Shown here: positions 1-5,685 of the stretch, piece by piece
Layout of the letters: the number at the start of each line of letters is the position of its first letter
Position numbering within the stretch: position 1 is the first letter of the stretch
Source of the DNA: Actinomycetota bacterium
Lineage (GTDB): Bacteria; Cyanobacteriota; Vampirovibrionia; Obscuribacterales; Obscuribacteraceae
Assembly (NCBI GenBank): GCA_903970355.1
Contig: CAJCIF010000201.1
Location: 1-7,079, forward strand
DNA: 7,079 bases
Direction of reading: 5' to 3'
Made by a program: the position numbers and the translations under genes
The notes under the pieces: model-generated
What the model was told of the DNA's origin: nothing
The model's input: only the letters and a program-made list of their open reading frames with translations
The model's database searches: none

Positions 1-1
1 A

Positions 2-673
2 ACGCATGAGGAGACTCATTTCGAACAGGATTTCTTGATTCTCTCGAGATTGGCCGACAAAGCAAATATTGGACAAACTGCCACACCGGAACAAAGACAA
101 CAACTTACAAATGATTACACCAACCTTATTCCGGACTCCCAGCACACACTAGATCCACAGTTTCTAGACCGCGTGCTCAATGTTAGGGACGGCAAACCAC
201 TATCAGAAGGCGAAGCAACTAGATCTGATGCGCTGATTAGAGAATGGCAAGATAAGGGCACCGAATTTCACGATTACGGCGTTAACCAACAATTGCAGCG
301 TTACATACTTCCCGCATTGACGGATCAACTCAGCCCAAGCACAGCTCAACCGATGGCCGCTTGGAACGTGTACAACGCGCTTGTTAATCCTACAGAAGGC
401 GATCAAGATCTGGCCCAGCTTATAACTTCTCAGCCTGAGATCAGATCTCTTATTGATAAACTTCCACGCCAACCGGATGGCAGTCTTCAACCTTGGGATG
501 AAATGGACGACAGAATAATGAAAAGGAAGCCTCTTCAACACGCGCTCGATGATTATAGCTATCGTTTAGACCAGGAAGAGAAAAGCACACATTACCCGAA
601 TTATCGTAATTTTCGGTGGGAGCAAGAAGCTTTTGACACAGGAGATGAGTTTGCTTTATTAGCCCGCCAATAG
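2..673 (+). CDS. Unrecognised protein, 3' portion only (5' end beyond the window)
   Basis: The reading frame is open from the first complete codon of the window to the TAG at 671-673, giving 223 residues with no stop upstream. A TTG at 35 could serve as a start, but it has no Shine-Dalgarno and the frame continues through it (THEETHFEQDF precedes it). I therefore read this as the C-terminal part of a longer gene. The visible part is soluble, polar and rich in Gln, Asp, Leu and Pro, with no membrane segment or signal peptide. It looks mostly helical and ends in a charged, aromatic tail (NYRNFRWEQEAFDTGDEF). I recognise no catalytic motif or family and assign no function. The SDR gene begins 39 bases downstream on the same strand, so co-transcription is possible but not shown. 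Confidence 0.7.
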   Translation, partial: THEETHFEQDFLILSRLADKANIGQTATPEQRQQLTNDYTNLIPDSQHTLDPQFLDRVLNVRDGKPLSEGEATRSDALIREWQDKGTEFHDYGVNQQLQRYILPALTDQLSPSTAQPMAAWNVYNALVNPTEGDQDLAQLITSQPEIRSLIDKLPRQPDGSLQPWDEMDDRIMKRKPLQHALDDYSYRLDQEEKSTHYPNYRNFRWEQEAFDTGDEFALLARQ

Positions 674-712
674 TCGGTTAAACTCTATGTTTTATTGGAG
701 TTGAGATTCGCT

Positions 713-1600
713 ATGAAAAATACTGTGCTTGTAATGGGCGTGACAGGGCAGCTCGGCAAATTAGTTGCGGCAAGCCTGCAACAATACTCCTCCGTCAAGA
801 TTCGTGTTACCAGTCGCCGTAAAAATGAATTGGAACAACTGCAAAAGGAGTATGGCGAGTCGGTTTTTCTAGATCTGGATGATCCGCGCACTTTTAGCCA
901 GGCACTCAAAGATGTTGACAGCATCTTTTTTTTGACGGGCTACACAGTTGATATGCTTGTGCAAAGCAAAGCAATCGTTGACGCTGCCAAACGAGAAGGC
1001 GTCAAACACCTCGTTCATCTTGGTGTTTTTTCGCCCGATCCGGATTGCTATGATGCGCACTTTGCCTGGCACCAGATGATTGAAGCTTATGTCAAGGTGA
1101 GTGGTATCAACTACACCAATCTCCATCCAAACTGCTTTCTTCAAAACTTCACGGGCTTTTACCAAATGATCAAAGACGGAAAAGCGCGCTTTTATGCTGG
1201 TGGCAAACCAGCTGGATGGATAGCACTTGAAGATGTCGGTGAAGCGGCCGCAAAAATATTGGCGGAAGGCGACAAACACTATGGGAAAGATTATTGGTTC
1301 TCGACAGAGGTTGCAACGTTAGCTGAACTTGTGAATGCTTTCAATGAAGTTACTGGAAAATCGCTCATCGCAGACGACAGGGCACCCGGTCAATTTCTGA
1401 AAGATATTGCTCCGGACGGAAATAACATCGATCCATATTTTCGAGGTGTAGCCGATTCTTTTGAACAGATTTATGATGGACGAATGGCCTACATCGGCAC
1501 CGTTCGTGATGATGTCCCAGTGCTCCTTGGTCGCCCTGGAATGTCTATTCGCCAATGGGCGACATTGCACAAAGATGAATTGATTGCGCTTTCCAGCTAA
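713..1600 (+). CDS. NmrA-like NAD(P)-binding SDR family protein (atypical SDR)
   Basis: This 295-residue protein has an N-terminal Rossmann fold. The strand and glycine motif VLVMGVTGQLG lie at residues 5-15, matching the GxxGxxG of atypical SDRs. Basic residues after the second strand (TSRRK, 33-37) suggest NADP(H) preference. The pattern DLDDPRTFSQALKDVDSIFFLT (54-75), then DAAKREGVKHLVHL (90-103) and INYTNLHPNCFLQNF (132-146), is typical of NmrA/QorB-like proteins. These often lack the YxxxK catalytic pair, which I also do not see here. Such proteins act as quinone or sugar reductases or as redox-sensing regulators, and the substrate cannot be read from sequence. ATG 713 is preferred over the in-frame TTGs at 695 and 701 because the first beta strand starts right after it and GGAG/GAG lie 7-12 bases upstream. 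The 3' end overlaps the convergent TfoX-domain gene by four bases. Confidence 0.88.
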   Translation: MKNTVLVMGVTGQLGKLVAASLQQYSSVKIRVTSRRKNELEQLQKEYGESVFLDLDDPRTFSQALKDVDSIFFLTGYTVDMLVQSKAIVDAAKREGVKHLVHLGVFSPDPDCYDAHFAWHQMIEAYVKVSGINYTNLHPNCFLQNFTGFYQMIKDGKARFYAGGKPAGWIALEDVGEAAAKILAEGDKHYGKDYWFSTEVATLAELVNAFNEVTGKSLIADDRAPGQFLKDIAPDGNNIDPYFRGVADSFEQIYDGRMAYIGTVRDDVPVLLGRPGMSIRQWATLHKDELIALSS

Positions 1601-1989
1601 CCCAGCCGCTTATCGTTGGGATCCAGCTTTACGACTTTCCTCTTTTTCCTATTTAAAGTGGCGTTCTGATAGCTTACCTTAGCCAGTTCTATCAAATAGG
1701 CACTCTCTTCTAGAGCCCGGTCGGGTGCTTTAAAGTAACCCAGGCGTATTTCTTTACCTTCACGCTCATACCAGATGTATTCTTTCTCAAATGAGGCGGG
1801 GAGCGGATGCTTCCCCACTGTTACAGAGTCTTTCAAATAAAGTACATCATCAAAAATGAGTGCGAACATTTTTTCATGCACGAATAACCCAGTACCACTA
1901 AACATACGACGGGGATTAACTTCGGACCAGGGGGCGAGCAGATCCTGTATGTGATTTGAGAAATCATCGTCGTCACGACGCTTCGGCAT
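1597..1989 (-). CDS. TfoX N-terminal domain protein
   Basis: This 130-residue protein matches the TfoX/Sxy N-terminal domain. It has RRMFSGTGLF (27-36), MFALIFDDVLYLK (41-53) and LGYFKAPDRALEE (83-95), the three blocks normally seen in order in this family. Only the N-terminal domain is present; the C-terminal helix-hairpin domain of full-length TfoX/Sxy competence regulators is absent. Single-domain versions are common and mostly uncharacterised, so a role in competence should not be assumed. The N-terminus is charged (KRRDDDD) and the C-terminus is basic (NRKKRKVVK, 113-121), which could help nucleic-acid contact (inference). No Shine-Dalgarno precedes ATG 1989. An extended -10-like TGATATAGC ends eight bases before the ATG, so a leaderless transcript is possible. 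The TAG stop interlocks with the SDR's TAA. Confidence 0.85.
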   Translation of the reverse strand: MPKRRDDDDFSNHIQDLLAPWSEVNPRRMFSGTGLFVHEKMFALIFDDVLYLKDSVTVGKHPLPASFEKEYIWYEREGKEIRLGYFKAPDRALEESAYLIELAKVSYQNATLNRKKRKVVKLDPNDKRLG

Positions 1990-1997
1990 GGGTTTTG

Positions 1998-2006
1998 GCT
2001 ATATCA
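1998..2006 (-). promoter_or_regulatory. Candidate extended -10 for the TfoX-domain gene
   Basis: Read on the minus strand the sequence is TGATATAGC: a TG extension, one base, then TATAGC (4 of 6 matches to TATAAT). Eight bases separate the hexamer from the ATG at 1989, which would place transcription initiation at or next to the start codon. No convincing -35 is seen 17 bases further upstream (CAACGG). This is weak evidence resting on a short motif, and its position is its main support. Confidence 0.3.
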
Positions 2007-2040
2007 AGAGTGTAGATTAACCGTTGTTGAATTCATTGAT

Positions 2041-2049
2041 TTATCCACA
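2041..2049 (+). other. Perfect DnaA-box 9-mer (TTATCCACA), isolated
   Basis: TTATCCACA is identical to the high-affinity DnaA box of E. coli (consensus TTATNCACA). It lies in the non-coding gap between the divergent TfoX-domain and histidine kinase genes. I found no second box, no AT-rich unwinding tract and no dnaA/dnaN neighbour, so this is not an origin. It could be a DnaA-responsive regulatory site or chance. Confidence 0.35.
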
Positions 2050-2095
2050 GTTCAGCTAATCGGGAACTTCCACCAGCTTAGTTACACCTCGAATA

Positions 2096-2110
2096 TGTAG
2101 GGACTCTACA
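2096..2110. promoter_or_regulatory. 15-base palindrome TGTAG-N5-CTACA upstream of the histidine kinase
   Basis: TGTAG (2096-2100) and CTACA (2106-2110) are perfect inverted arms around a five-base centre (GGACT), 57 bases before the preferred histidine kinase start. The shape suits a dimeric regulator's operator. It is short, it is a single copy, and no partner regulator is encoded nearby, so the call is tentative. The rest of the 1990-2167 gap shows no ORF or clear sigma70 promoter for the rightward genes. Confidence 0.25.
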
Positions 2111-2167
2111 AACCCATCTGCTTGTTTGAGATGTTGTTCACCGCTGTTTTTTGAGGCATTCACTAGT

Positions 2168-3403
2168 ATGGCAGCCGACGAAAAAAAAATAGTTCGTTCG
2201 GAACTAACAAAGAATGATCAGATCTTTAGACTGCTGGTCACAAACGTCAAAGATTACGCGATTTTTTTGCTTGATCCAGACGGCTACATTCAGACTTGGA
2301 ATGAGGGAGCAAAACGCTTTAAAGGTTACACAGCTGAGGAAATCATTGGAAAGCACTTTTCATTGTTCTACATGCAAGAGGCTCGAGACTCCGACCACCC
2401 CGGTTACGAGCTGCAGATGGCTAGAAAGAACGGCCGCTATGAAGAAGAAGGCAGAAGAGTTAGGAAAGATGGCACTACCTTTTGGGCGAGCGTAATCATT
2501 ACAACTCTCTATGATGAGACAGGCGTTCTCATCGGTTTTGCAAAGGTAACCCGGGATCTTACCGAACGTAAACTGGCAGAGCAAGAACGAGAAGAAGCAA
2601 ATAAGCGGCTCCAGCATCAACTAAGAGAAACTGAAAAATATAGACAGGAAGCGGAAACGGCCCGTGATATAGCCATTCGGGCGAATGAGTTGAAGTCACA
2701 GTTCGTGGCAAATATCAGCCATGAAATCCGCACTCCTATGAGTGGCATACTTGGTTTAACTGAACTGCTAACTCGTGAAACTACAGGGCAAACGAAAGAA
2801 ACTGCTGAATTTATATATGCTTCTGCCCTGAGCTTAATGCGCTTAGTGAACGACCTACTCGATTTCTCAAAGCTAGAAGCGGGCAGGTTAGAAATCAGCA
2901 AAGAAAACTTCCACGTCGATCAGATCGTCGATGATGTACTTACTGCTTTCTACATTTCCGCACAATCGAAGAAATTAAAGCTGATCCAAACGTTAGATAA
3001 AGAAGTACTGGGCGAATTGTATGGTGACGGTCATCGTTTAGCGCAAGTCTTGCAAAATTTAGTTCAGAACGCAATTAAGTTCACTGAAAGTGGATCCGTT
3101 GAAGTAAGAGCACAGGTGCAGCGACAAAACGATCAAGAAAAATATCTGAAATTTACCGTAAGCGACACTGGTCCAGGCATTTCGCTAGAAAATCAAGCAA
3201 AGCTATTTAAGCCTTTTGTGCAAGTTGATGGATCAACCAGCCGGAGATATGGTGGCACTGGATTAGGTTTATCACTCTGCAAACGCATCATTGAGATGAT
3301 GGGCGGAAACATAGGCGTAGTCAGTAGTGAAGGTCACGGTGCCAAGTTTTGGTTTCTTGTGCCTTTCGAATTAGGAACTAGCAACTCAGGCAATCTCGAA
3401 TGA
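2168..3403 (+). CDS. Soluble PAS-domain sensor histidine kinase
   Basis: This 411-residue cytoplasmic kinase autophosphorylates a histidine in response to a signal bound by its PAS domain; the ligand is unknown. The PAS domain spans about 15-135 (DYAIFLLDPDGYIQTWNEGA, then GYTAEEIIGKHFSLFY, then a PAC-like GFAKVTRDLTERK end). A charged coiled-coil linker follows (about 132-178). The H-box is SHEIRTPMSG with phospho-acceptor His185. The ATP-binding domain has the N-box NLVQNAIKF (Asn301), G1 DTGPGI (333-338), F-box FKPFVQVD and G2 GGTGLGL (362-368), so all catalytic boxes look intact. There is no membrane segment and no receiver domain. I chose ATG 2168, with GAGG at 2153-2156, over an in-frame TTG at 2126 that would add 14 unsupported residues. 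The stop overlaps the receiver gene's start (ATGA), and that gene is probably its partner. Confidence 0.95.
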   Translation: MAADEKKIVRSELTKNDQIFRLLVTNVKDYAIFLLDPDGYIQTWNEGAKRFKGYTAEEIIGKHFSLFYMQEARDSDHPGYELQMARKNGRYEEEGRRVRKDGTTFWASVIITTLYDETGVLIGFAKVTRDLTERKLAEQEREEANKRLQHQLRETEKYRQEAETARDIAIRANELKSQFVANISHEIRTPMSGILGLTELLTRETTGQTKETAEFIYASALSLMRLVNDLLDFSKLEAGRLEISKENFHVDQIVDDVLTAFYISAQSKKLKLIQTLDKEVLGELYGDGHRLAQVLQNLVQNAIKFTESGSVEVRAQVQRQNDQEKYLKFTVSDTGPGISLENQAKLFKPFVQVDGSTSRRYGGTGLGLSLCKRIIEMMGGNIGVVSSEGHGAKFWFLVPFELGTSNSGNLE

Positions 3404-3774
3404 TATTAGTTGCTGAAGATGATCTTACTTTGCGCTATCTGGCGAAACGACAACTCAAGTCGCTTGGTTTCGAGTGCGATGTAGCTGAAGACGGGCGTGA
3501 GGCTGTAGAAAAGGCATCGGAAAAAACTTATAGACTTATCTTCATGGACGTTCAAATGCCGAACATGGACGGCTTAGATGCCACCGCTACCATCCGTGAA
3601 AAAGAAAAACAATCTGGTCAGCAAAGCTATACTCCTATCATCGCTATGACAGCCAATCCAGATAAACCTAGATGTCTGGAAGCCGGGATGAACGATTTTA
3701 TTTTTAAGCCGGTATTTTTAAGTGATCTCGAAAAAATGGTGAACCGATGGCTCAGCGAACCTACTGAGCTCTAA
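3400..3774 (+). CDS. Stand-alone receiver-domain response regulator (CheY-like)
   Basis: This 124-residue protein is a single receiver (REC) domain. It has the acidic triad start EDD (6-8), phospho-acceptor Asp50 in FMDVQMPNMDG, switch Thr84 in IAMTAN and Lys103 in FKPV, so all conserved phosphorylation residues are present. There is no DNA-binding or enzymatic output domain, so it probably works by protein-protein contact or in a phosphorelay. It overlaps the histidine kinase stop by four bases (ATGA), which indicates translational coupling and cognate pairing. Its sequence resembles the C-terminal receivers of hybrid kinases, so the pair looks like a hybrid kinase split into two genes. An AGG at 3388-3390 may help initiation. 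It is followed 72 bases later by the Ser/Thr kinase gene. Confidence 0.95.
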   Translation: MILVAEDDLTLRYLAKRQLKSLGFECDVAEDGREAVEKASEKTYRLIFMDVQMPNMDGLDATATIREKEKQSGQQSYTPIIAMTANPDKPRCLEAGMNDFIFKPVFLSDLEKMVNRWLSEPTEL

Positions 3775-3809
3775 GGGATAAAGCTTCTAGATTGCCCTCT
3801 CAAATCCCG

Positions 3810-3851
3810 GGCATAAAGTACCCAACTACCTGGATCGGAGTACTTTGTGCC
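3810..3851 (+). promoter_or_regulatory. 12-bp hairpin enclosing the Ser/Thr kinase start codon
   Basis: The 5' arm GGCATAAAGTAC (3810-3821) pairs with the 3' arm GTACTTTGTGCC (3840-3851). Eleven pairs are Watson-Crick and one is a G-U wobble (U3814 with G3847). The 18-base loop is 3822-3839. The GTG start (3847-3849) lies inside the 3' arm. The Shine-Dalgarno GGAG (3837-3840) is at the loop/stem junction, mostly in the loop. If folded, the mRNA would hide the start codon while exposing most of the ribosome binding site. As DNA it could instead be an operator. No U-tract follows, so it is not an intrinsic terminator. The base pairing is read directly from the sequence; the regulatory role is inferred. 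Confidence 0.55.
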
Positions 3852-5670
3852 AGAACCAGAATCTTCCAAACTTGAAATAAAAGACAAGCTGCCGGTTCAA
3901 GTGCGCGTAGAAGAGAGTTTGCCGGGCTTGGAAGAACGTTCCTTTGGGGACAATAATCTTTCTCTGGTCTCAATAGATGATCGCTACCAGATTGAAGCGC
4001 AAATCGGTGCTGGCGGTATGGGCACCGTTTATAAAGCAAAGCATCTCCTCCTTAATCGTAGTATGGCCATTAAGGTCCTGAATCCACAAGCCGTCGCATC
4101 TCCAAAGGCAATTACTCGCTTTCAGCAGGAAGCAAAAGCAGCTACTGCGCTAAATCACGAACATATTGCCTCGGTTAAGGAGTTTGGAGTTACAAAAGAA
4201 GGATTGCCATTTCTGGCAATGGACTACATAAAGGGTTCAAGCCTGGCTGACGTGTTTAAAGGCGGACCTCTGGATGCCGGTCGAACAATTGATATTTTTA
4301 TGCAACTTTGCGAAGGCATGGCTCATGCTCACAAACGCGGGATTCTTCACCGCGATCTTAAGCCGGCCAACATTTTGCTCGCGCAAGAGGAAAATCGCAC
4401 TGATTTCGTAAAGATCGTAGATTTCGGTATAGCAAAGATATTGCCGCAGTCCGATGAAGAGTCCGTCAAGCTGACACAAACAGGCGAACTTTTTGGTACG
4501 CCACTTTATATGAGTCCGGAACAGTGGGACGGTGGAGCGGTGGATGCGCGTACGGACGTATACGCCATGGGTTGTGTAATGTATGAGGCAGCAACGGGTA
4601 AGCCACCATTCGATGGTGCTTCGGTAGCAAGCATAATTTACAGCCAGCTTCGTGAAGCACCAAAACCATTTGCTATCCGCTCTCAAATCAGCAAAAAGTT
4701 GGTTCAGAAAAAAATGTTAGTTGGCTTAGAAAATGTGACCCTGCGTTGTCTTGAGAAGGATCCCAACCTCCGCTATCAGTCAATGGAAGAAGTATATGAA
4801 GCGCTTAAGCTGGTCCGTGATGGCGGAACAGCAAAGGCTGGCGCTTCACAATCAACGCGACGGAGGCGAAACCTTTTTCGCTTTGTAGTTGTCAGCTTTA
4901 TTTCGATGCTCATCTTCATTCCTTGCTATTTCATTTTCCCGGCAATGAAGAATATTCTCTTCCCGTCAATTTGGTCGAAAACACTCGCTGAAGCTAGAAC
5001 CCAAATGGGCATAAGCGCCTGGGAAACTGCTGAAGCTCAACTTATGAGAGCTCTAAAACAGGCAGAAGATGGACATGCAAGCGCTTCCGATCTGCATACC
5101 ATTTGGTATGAATTTGGGCAGGTCTATATCAATACCCGTCAGTATGCCAACGCTGTTAAAGCCTTTGAGAACTCATTGCATTATTGCGATGGAAGTGTTG
5201 CTCCTCTAGACAAGGCTAATACTCTCGAGGAGCTTGCAATGTGCTTGCGTGCCCAACACATTCATTTGAATGCCCAGGATAATTCAGAATCTGCAAAAGA
5301 TGACTACAAGAAATCTCTTAAGTACGCGCTCGAATCACTGAAGCTAAAAGAAACCAACGCAGGACCTGATCATCCTTACGTTAGTTACACTCTTGATATA
5401 CTGGCGCCAACCTATCTAAGTTTAGGAGACGCAACCAACGCAGAAGCAGCTTGGCGCAGAGCGATCAAGATTGATGAAGGCTCACCGGAAACCAGACCGC
5501 GGGCGGAAAAGCATTGGGAAGCGCTAGCGCAAGGTTTTATTGCGCAAGGAAAGAAGGACGAAGCAGCCGACTGCCTTCGCCACGCTCTAGATATGAGCAA
5601 GGATATCTATGGTGCAAATAGCGAAAAAGCAAAGCGCCTTGAGGGGAAATTGAAAACACTTTCTGAATAA
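3847..5670 (+). CDS. Membrane-anchored Ser/Thr protein kinase with extracytoplasmic TPR domain
   Basis: This 607-residue Hanks-type kinase begins with a polar leader (1-45). The kinase domain spans about 47-325: P-loop IGAGGMGTVYKAK (53-65), Lys76 (AIKV), helix-C Glu95, HRDLKPAN (168-175; Asp170 catalytic), DFG (192-194) and SPE (223-225). It is an RD kinase with Thr210, Thr212 and Thr218 in the activation segment, so it is expected to be active. A basic RRRR stop (338-341) precedes one membrane helix (about 343-367), placing the kinase in the cytoplasm. The C-terminal half (about 378-605) holds TPRs, including a canonical one at 420-447 and kinesin-light-chain-like repeats with GPDHPYV (506-512). 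There is no PASTA domain. The GTG start is supported by GGAG six bases upstream, but it lies within a hairpin. Targets are unknown. It may be co-transcribed with the two-component pair. Confidence 0.95.
   Translation: MPEPESSKLEIKDKLPVQVRVEESLPGLEERSFGDNNLSLVSIDDRYQIEAQIGAGGMGTVYKAKHLLLNRSMAIKVLNPQAVASPKAITRFQQEAKAATALNHEHIASVKEFGVTKEGLPFLAMDYIKGSSLADVFKGGPLDAGRTIDIFMQLCEGMAHAHKRGILHRDLKPANILLAQEENRTDFVKIVDFGIAKILPQSDEESVKLTQTGELFGTPLYMSPEQWDGGAVDARTDVYAMGCVMYEAATGKPPFDGASVASIIYSQLREAPKPFAIRSQISKKLVQKKMLVGLENVTLRCLEKDPNLRYQSMEEVYEALKLVRDGGTAKAGASQSTRRRRNLFRFVVVSFISMLIFIPCYFIFPAMKNILFPSIWSKTLAEARTQMGISAWETAEAQLMRALKQAEDGHASASDLHTIWYEFGQVYINTRQYANAVKAFENSLHYCDGSVAPLDKANTLEELAMCLRAQHIHLNAQDNSESAKDDYKKSLKYALESLKLKETNAGPDHPYVSYTLDILAPTYLSLGDATNAEAAWRRAIKIDEGSPETRPRAEKHWEALAQGFIAQGKKDEAADCLRHALDMSKDIYGANSEKAKRLEGKLKTLSE
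4873..4947 (+). other. Transmembrane segment of the Ser/Thr kinase
   Basis: Residues 343-367 form one long hydrophobic stretch rich in Phe, Val, Ile and Leu, preceded by four arginines (338-341). The positive-inside rule places the N-terminal kinase in the cytoplasm and the TPR half outside the inner membrane. It divides the protein into a catalytic half and a presumed sensing half. Confidence 0.85.
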
Positions 5671-5685
5671 TGTCAATCAGAGACT

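Noticed and set aside
695..712. TTG start for the SDR at 695
   Set aside because: It overlaps the likely Shine-Dalgarno, and the first beta strand of the Rossmann fold begins right after ATG 713.
1968..1980. Perfect CGTCGT-C-ACGACG inverted repeat
   Set aside because: It lies within codons 4-8 of the TfoX-domain gene and follows directly from encoding Arg-Arg-Asp-Asp with CGT and GAC codons. The loop is too small for a useful hairpin.
1990..2167. Possible replication origin, because of the DnaA box
   Set aside because: There is only one box, no AT-rich unwinding region, no box cluster and no origin-linked genes.
2126..2167. Longer histidine kinase start at TTG 2126
   Set aside because: The added 14 residues (Cys- and Phe-rich) match no signal or domain, and the TTG has no Shine-Dalgarno, while ATG 2168 has GAGG upstream.
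3797..3840. Alternative pairing of 3797-3807 with the Shine-Dalgarno region 3832-3840
   Set aside because: It gives only two four-pair helices, one with a wobble, separated by an asymmetric internal loop. This is too weak to propose a two-state switch without folding calculations.
3775..3851. Intrinsic terminator between the receiver and the Ser/Thr kinase
   Set aside because: The hairpin has no downstream U-tract, is AU-rich in its middle and overlaps the next start codon, so it suits a translational or operator role better.
4237..4686. Long open frame on the minus strand inside the Ser/Thr kinase gene
   Set aside because: Its translation is Cys/His/Trp-rich with no domain, and it lies opposite intact kinase motifs (HRD, DFG, SPE). 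It is a shadow frame.
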